A stretch of DNA of 39,771 nucleotides from Sphingobacterium thalpophilum (lineage in GTDB: Bacteria; Bacteroidota; Bacteroidia; Chitinophagales; Chitinophagaceae): the NCBI GenBank assembly GCA_945871875.1, contig CAMBYC010000009.1:1-39771 (forward strand), written 5' to 3'. The notes beneath the pieces are model-generated. The model ran no database searches and was not told the DNA's origin. It saw nothing but the letters and a program-made list of their open reading frames with translations. The position numbers and the translations under genes are program-made. Shown one piece after another: positions 36,461 through 39,771 of the stretch; the stretch's first letter is position 1; every line of letters begins with the position of its first letter.

Positions 36461-36960
36461 GAGTTGAGCACTTAGAGATGAGTTTCATTTATAAAGAAAA
36501 TTATTTAACAAATGGAAAGATCTAAAATAAATAGTTTTAGAGATTTAAGAGTTTATCAAAAAGCATTTGAACTATCAATGGAAATTTTTATATTGACTAA
36601 AACTTTTCCAAAGGAGGAAACTTACTCATTAACAGATCAAATTAGAAGATCATCAAGGTCAGTTTGTGGTCAAACAGCAGAAGCTTTTAGAAAAAGAAAA
36701 TATCCAAAATCATTCAGTGCTTCTTTAAATGGGGCTGAAGGAGAAGCTTCTGAAACTCAAAATTGGACTCTATTTGCTCATGCCTGTGGATATATTAATG
36801 AAGAAACAAAATCAAAAATTTTTCAAGGATATGAAGAAGTAATAGGTATGTTGGTTAATATGCAAAAGAACTCAGAAAACTGGTCATTTTAATTTTCTAA
36901 TATCTCAACTCTCATATCTCAACTCCCATTTCTCAAATCTCATTTCTCAAATCTCATTTC
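36458..36960 (+). mobile_element. Four-helix-bundle cassette 3 with CTCAACTCTCA-type inverted arms
   Basis: A perfect 11-bp inverted repeat, TGAGAGTTGAG (36458-36468) and CTCAACTCTCA (36904-36914), brackets the four-helix-bundle gene. The TGA of the left arm is the stop codon of the WbpD-like gene. The right flank goes on to about 36960 as a tract of CTCAACTC, CATTTCTC and AAATCTC words, complementary to the GAGATGAG words of the left flank. There is no recombinase and no clear target duplication. A solo copy of the same word family lies in the next gene (37474-37611). Confidence 0.6.
36512..36892 (+). CDS. Four-helix bundle protein, S23/IVP family
   Basis: This 126-residue helical protein has FRDLRVYQKAFELSMEIFILTKTFPKEETYSLTDQIRRSSRSVCGQTAEAFRKRKYP, the usual order of the family's first three helices, followed by ETQNWTLFAHACGYI. 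It belongs to a different subfamily from the copy at 14085 (SVCGQTAEAFRKRKY rather than SIPSNIAEGAARRN). It is co-directional with the operon between wbpD- and wbpE-like genes and surrounded by complementary low-complexity arms. No role in sugar synthesis is expected. Confidence 0.9.
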   Translation: MERSKINSFRDLRVYQKAFELSMEIFILTKTFPKEETYSLTDQIRRSSRSVCGQTAEAFRKRKYPKSFSASLNGAEGEASETQNWTLFAHACGYINEETKSKIFQGYEEVIGMLVNMQKNSENWSF

Positions 36961-36972
36961 AAACATCAAAGT

Positions 36973-38238
36973 ATGAATAAAATTCAAATGGTTGACTTAA
37001 AAAGTCAATATATCAAAATAAAAGCTGAAGTTGATGCTTGCATCCAAGAAGTAATCAACAATACCCAATTCATTAAAGGACCTCAAATAAAAGTATTTGA
37101 AGAAAACCTTGCCCAATATTTAAATGTAAAACATGTAATTGCATGTGCCAATGGAACCGATGCGCTGCAAATAGCCATGATGGCTCTAGATTTAAAACCT
37201 GGAGATGAAATTATTTTACCTGTTTTTACATATGTAGCCACTGCTGAAGTAATAGCATTATTGGGCTTAACTCCAGTAATGATAGATGTTGAACCTGATA
37301 CCTTTTGTATAGATACTAAACTAATTGAAAGTAAAATTACTTCAAAAACCAAAGCCATTGTACCAGTTCATTTATATGGTCAATGTGCCAATATGGATGA
37401 AATAATGAGTATTGCTAATAAGCATAATTTATTTGTAATTGAAGATACTGCACAAGCATTAGGCGCATCTTACGAAATGAGCACTGGGATAAGAGAAATG
37501 AGCACTGAGATAGGAGAAATGAGCACTGAGATAGGAGAAATGAGAGAGCAAAACTCATCTCCCTCCTCTCATCTCCCATCTCTCAACTCTCAGCTCTCAT
37601 CTCCCATTTCCCAAAAAGCAGGGACAATTGGAAACATAGGAACTACTTCATTCTTCCCATCAAAAAACCTTGGCTGTTATGGCGATGGTGGTGCATTAAT
37701 GACCAATGATGATGAGCTAGCAAAAAAAATTAGAATGATTTGCAATCACGGTCAATCAATTCAATATGTGCATGATGTTATTGGTGTAAACTCAAGACTA
37801 GACTCTATACAAGCAGCCATTTTAAATGCTAAACTTCCTCATTTAACTGGCTATGAAACTGCTCGAAATGAGGCCGCAAATTGGTACGATGAATTATTAG
37901 GCAATCATCCAAATATTGTGATTCCTAAACGCAATCCAAAATCAACACATGTATTTCATCAATACACCATTCAAATTCGAAATTCAAAAAAAGAAATTCG
38001 AAATTTGATAAGAGAAGAGTTGCAAAAAAGAGGAATACCTACAATGGTGTATTATCCAATTGAATTACACAAACAAAAAGCATTTGAACAATTCAATACC
38101 AATAATGACCATTTTCCAGTTTCAGAAATGCTTTGTAAATCAGTTTTATCATTACCTATTCATACCGAAATGAATAAAGAAATGGTTGAATACATATGTG
38201 AAAATTTGTTAGATATATTAAATACCATAAAGACGTAA
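36973..38238 (+). CDS. wbpE: DegT/DnrJ/EryC1 aminotransferase, WbpE-like, with in-frame repeat insertion
   Basis: This 421-residue, PLP-dependent sugar aminotransferase has MVDLKSQY at the N-terminus, CANGTDALQIAMMAL near residue 58, VIEDTAQALGA near residue 156, the PLP-lysine K231 in SFFPSKNLGCYGDGG and NSRLDSIQAAIL near residue 275. In the pathway it transaminates the 3-keto group made by WbpB. Between LGASY and KAGTIGNIG there are about 46 extra residues (168-213) in EMSTEIG repeats followed by Ser/Pro-rich sequence; without them the length is a normal 375. The insertion keeps frame and precedes the lysine, so activity is plausible. The stop codon lies at the edge of the downstream repeat array. 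Confidence 0.9.
   Translation: MNKIQMVDLKSQYIKIKAEVDACIQEVINNTQFIKGPQIKVFEENLAQYLNVKHVIACANGTDALQIAMMALDLKPGDEIILPVFTYVATAEVIALLGLTPVMIDVEPDTFCIDTKLIESKITSKTKAIVPVHLYGQCANMDEIMSIANKHNLFVIEDTAQALGASYEMSTGIREMSTEIGEMSTEIGEMREQNSSPSSHLPSLNSQLSSPISQKAGTIGNIGTTSFFPSKNLGCYGDGGALMTNDDELAKKIRMICNHGQSIQYVHDVIGVNSRLDSIQAAILNAKLPHLTGYETARNEAANWYDELLGNHPNIVIPKRNPKSTHVFHQYTIQIRNSKKEIRNLIREELQKRGIPTMVYYPIELHKQKAFEQFNTNNDHFPVSEMLCKSVLSLPIHTEMNKEMVEYICENLLDILNTIKT
37474..37611. repeat. Low-complexity hairpin inserted in-frame in the aminotransferase gene
   Basis: Left part: three 21-base units (37474-37494, 37495-37515, 37516-37536), each starting GAAATGAGCACTG, plus a partial fourth. Right part (about 37553-37611): CTCATCTCCC, CTCTCAACTCTC and CATTTCCC words, broadly complementary to the left part. 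The insert is 138 bases, 46 codons. The words are those of the arms of the four-helix-bundle cassette ending about 510 bases upstream. Confidence 0.8.
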
Positions 38239-38495
38239 AGACGCAATGCTTTGCGTCTCATTTTGAAAGGTAACAAAATCCCGCAGAGACGCAATGCTTT
38301 GCGTCTCATTTTAAGGTTGGTTACACACACAACCTCGGGCAGCAATTGTATATTAATTGTTGGTGTCGCTGCGCTAAATCACAACAATAGGCAACACCCA
38401 ACCTTACACAAAATCCGTAAAGACGCAATGCTTTGCGTCTCATTTTGATAGGTAACAAAATCCCGCAGAGACGTTGCATGCAACGCCTTTTTTTT
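38233..38495. repeat. Palindromic repeat array, block 1 (A-B-A' units)
   Basis: Unit A is a 20-base palindrome with arms AGACGCAA and TTGCGTCT and a four-base loop, at 38239-38258, 38287-38306 and 38421-38440. These are joined by conserved CATTTTGA, GGTAACAAAATC and CCGCAG spacers. Unit B (38313-38405) is a 93-base nested hairpin bounded by AAGGTTGG and CCAACCTT. The block ends in a variant palindrome CGTTGCATGCAACG (38472-38485) followed by eight T residues. It occupies most of the 377-base gap before the Uma2 gene and starts at the stop codon of the aminotransferase gene. Confidence 0.9.
38468..38495 (+). terminator. Repeat-derived terminator-like hairpin
   Basis: The perfect 14-base palindrome CGTTGCATGCAACG (38472-38485) is followed by CC and a run of eight T residues to 38495. 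This has the form of a rho-independent terminator and would close the polysaccharide transcript after the aminotransferase gene. It is also the last unit of the palindromic array, so the terminator function may be a by-product of the repeat. Confidence 0.55.
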
Positions 38496-38589
38496 ACACA
38501 ATATTTTCACTTCGTCCTTTTCCGTTCTTCAGACACCCCTCAAATGGTGATATAATTACCTCAATTTAAAAAAATTATTTATTTATAAT

Positions 38590-38597
38590 TATATTTG
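38590..38597 (+). promoter_or_regulatory. Putative -7 promoter element (TATATTTG) for the Uma2 gene
   Basis: TATATTTG exactly matches the Bacteroidota TAnnTTTG -7 consensus. It lies 19 bases before the ATG at 38616, after a terminator-like hairpin and an AT-rich stretch. It would give a short leader of about 12 bases. No strong -33 TTTG is evident at the usual distance, which lowers the confidence. Confidence 0.5.
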
Positions 38598-38615
38598 CGC
38601 TGCATTACCAAACCA

Positions 38616-39203
38616 ATGGAATTAAACGAACCTGATATTGCTTATAATAATTATACTTATGCCGATTACTTGACATGGTCGATGGATGAGATGGTGGAGT
38701 TAATTAAAGGAAAAATTTATAAAATGAGTCCTGCGCCTAAAAAAAACCATCAATCAGTTTCTTGGCGTTTATCAGGTGTTTTTTATAATTATTTAAACAA
38801 TAAAACATGTAAAGCATTTACTGCTCCATTTGATGTACGTTTACCAATAAAATCAAAGAAAAACGAAGATATAACCACGGTTGTTCAGCCAGATATTTCT
38901 GTAATTCGCGATTTATCAAAATTAGATGAGGCTGGATGCATAGGTGCTCCTGATATAATTGTAGAAATATTATCGAAAGGAAATAATAAAAAAGAACTTC
39001 AGAATAAATATGAAATTTATGAAGAAAGTGGTGTAAAAGAATATTGGATAATCAATCCAGAGGAACAAAATTTATTGAAATATACTTTAATTGATGGAAC
39101 TTATCATCCATCAAAGTTATTTACCACAGGTGATGAAATAACAACTGATATTCTTCCTGGACTTCTTGTCAATTTAGAAGATGTATTTCGTGATTTGAAT
39201 TAA
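38616..39203 (+). CDS. Uma2-family (DUF820) putative endonuclease
   Basis: The ATG at 38616 gives 195 residues; a TTG at 38595 would be inside the promoter-like sequence. The fold is the PD-(D/E)XK-like DUF820/Uma2 domain: YTYADYLTWSMDEMVELIKGKIYKMSPAPKKNHQSVSWRLSG, then VVQPDISVIRD, APDIIVEILSKGNNKKELQNKYEIYEESGVKEYWIINP. The conserved acidic residues (Asp in QPDI, Glu in VEIL) and the later lysine are present. The family is found in bacteria, often in many copies and next to repeats; its biological role is not settled. It is unrelated to the sugar genes and is enclosed by two arrays of the same palindromes. Confidence 0.88.
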   Translation: MELNEPDIAYNNYTYADYLTWSMDEMVELIKGKIYKMSPAPKKNHQSVSWRLSGVFYNYLNNKTCKAFTAPFDVRLPIKSKKNEDITTVVQPDISVIRDLSKLDEAGCIGAPDIIVEILSKGNNKKELQNKYEIYEESGVKEYWIINPEEQNLLKYTLIDGTYHPSKLFTTGDEITTDILPGLLVNLEDVFRDLN

Positions 39204-39210
39204 AATTTTC

Positions 39211-39625
39211 ACAGAGGTTGGTGAGACACACAACCTCGGGCAGCATTTGTATATTTATTGTTGGTGTCGCTGCGCTATAACACCAACAATAGGCAACACC
39301 CAACCTTACACAAAACACGTAAAGACGCAATGTCTTGCGTCTCATTTTGATAGGAAACAAAATCCCGCAGAGACGCAATGCTTTGCGTCTCATTTTAAGA
39401 TTGGTGAGACACACAACCTCGGGCAGCATTTGTATATTTATTGTCAGTGACGCTGCGCTATAACACCAACAATAGGCAACACCCAACCTTACATAAAATT
39501 ACGTAAAGACGCAATGTATTGCGTCTCATTTTGATAGGTAACAAAATTCCGTAGAGACGTTGCACGCAACGTCTTTTTGATATTTATTGTTGGTGTCGCT
39601 GCGCTAAAACACCTACCTAGGCAAT
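39211..39625. repeat. Palindromic repeat array, block 2 (B-A-B-A'-partial B)
   Basis: Unit B copies lie at 39215-39307 and 39397-39490, with a partial copy at about 39580-39625. Unit A palindromes lie at 39323-39342, 39371-39390 and 39507-39526. A variant with arms AGACGTTGC and GCAACGTCT lies at 39555-39574, followed by T residues. Unit B holds an inner 11-bp stem (39257-39267 with 39280-39290). The arms of unit A are invariant in all six copies of both blocks, while its loop varies (TGCT, TGTC, TGTA). The array is in the same orientation as block 1 and fills most of the 568 bases after the Uma2 gene. Confidence 0.9.
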
Positions 39626-39635
39626 GACTTTATAG

Positions 39636-39672
39636 AAAAACCTGTTTGATTTTGAATTAAACAGGTTTTTTT
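39636..39672 (+). terminator. Rho-independent terminator
   Basis: A perfect 10-bp stem (AAACCTGTTT at 39638-39647 with AAACAGGTTT at 39659-39668) closes an 11-base loop and runs into a T tract to 39672. A preceding A tract (39636-39640) makes it potentially bidirectional. It would end transcription from the Uma2 gene and repeat region. Confidence 0.85.
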
Positions 39673-39680
39673 ATGCCAAT

Positions 39681-39709
39681 TTGATAAAAATTTAATATGC
39701 TTTTATCAA
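39681..39709. promoter_or_regulatory. 9-bp inverted repeat before the last gene start
   Basis: TTGATAAAA (39681-39689) and TTTTATCAA (39701-39709) form a perfect inverted repeat with an 11-base spacer, 25 bases before the ATG at 39734. There is no T run after it, so an operator-like site is possible. In such AT-rich DNA a chance occurrence cannot be excluded. Confidence 0.3.
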
Positions 39710-39733
39710 CTAAATGGTTTGATTTGTAAAGCA

Positions 39734-39771
39734 ATGAATCAAAAAAAAGCAATACAGTTTATTACCTTATT
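39734..39771 (+). CDS. Possible start of a further gene (3' truncated by the window)
   Basis: ATG at 39734 opens a frame reading MNQKKAIQFITL that runs off the window. It lies after the terminator and the inverted repeat, where a new gene would be expected. Twelve codons are too few to identify a product or to be sure that it is coding. Confidence 0.3.
   Translation, partial: MNQKKAIQFITL

Noticed and set aside
39169-39486. 105-codon minus-strand frame across the repeat array, and plus-strand frames at 38251-38448 and 39247-39450
   Set aside because: They run through palindromic repeats, encode repeated peptides from the units and have no protein-like composition.
38239-39574. Regularly spaced short repeats as a possible CRISPR array
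   Set aside because: The repeats are palindromes with conserved, not unique, intervening sequence, and no cas genes are present.
1-39771. tRNA or rRNA genes, and an IVS inside 23S rRNA
   Set aside because: No cloverleaf-like or rRNA sequence was recognised; the four-helix-bundle genes here lie between protein-coding genes, not in rRNA.

Overview
The window is a long, strongly AT-rich, almost entirely plus-strand surface-polysaccharide (O-antigen or capsule) biosynthesis locus. It most likely comes from a member of the Bacteroidota. Supporting signs are TAnnTTTG-type promoter sequences, weak Shine-Dalgarno sites with many TTG/GTG starts and ATGA overlaps, a short (about 938-residue) CarB without the C-terminal regulatory domain, and dispersed S23/IVP-type four-helix-bundle genes. 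The genus cannot be fixed from the sequence alone.

Layout. (1) 1-5989: nonulosonic-acid module, with NeuB (5' end outside the window), a NeuC-type hydrolysing epimerase, a FemAB/GNAT-like transferase, a formyltransferase, a NodB deacetylase, a 2-hydroxyacid dehydrogenase and a NeuA-type cytidylyltransferase. (2) 6016-12515: Wzx-like flippase, acyltransferase, two glycosyltransferase-like genes and an AsnB-type amidotransferase. (3) 12512-17246: UDP-L-FucNAc pathway CapE-CapF-CapG, with an RmlC-like cupin, one intact and one frameshifted four-helix-bundle gene interspersed. (4) 17255-23398: glycosyltransferases (one an internally duplicated double GT), a Wzy-like polymerase and an acyltransferase. 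(5) 23586-31595: CapK/PaaK-like adenylate-forming enzyme, a 21-codon remnant of a WecB/WbpI epimerase, WbuB-like FucNAc transferase, SDR reductase, PglC-type initiating phosphoglycosyl transferase, WbpI-like epimerase, a second deacetylase-formyltransferase pair and a WbpB-like dehydrogenase. (6) 31939-35876: housekeeping carA and carB, the latter broken by one extra base. (7) 35885-38238: WbpD-like acetyltransferase, a second intact four-helix-bundle gene and a WbpE-like aminotransferase carrying an in-frame low-complexity insertion. (8) 38233-39771: two arrays of palindromic repeats around a Uma2-family nuclease gene, a strong terminator and the start of another possible gene.

The genes together describe a Wzx/Wzy-dependent heteropolysaccharide. 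Its candidate sugars are a nonulosonic acid, L-FucNAc and a ManNAc3NAcA-type 2,3-diaminouronic acid, with possible amidation, O-acetylation and N-formylation. The UDP-GlcNAc 6-dehydrogenase needed for the uronic acid is not in the window.

The least explained structure is a set of operon-internal cassettes. Each consists of a four-helix-bundle ORF between low-complexity, mutually complementary arms whose sequence differs from copy to copy. One ORF-less hairpin of the same word family sits in-frame inside the aminotransferase gene. A second, unrelated system of alternating palindromes brackets the Uma2 gene. These are the best candidates for undescribed mobile or self-spreading elements here.
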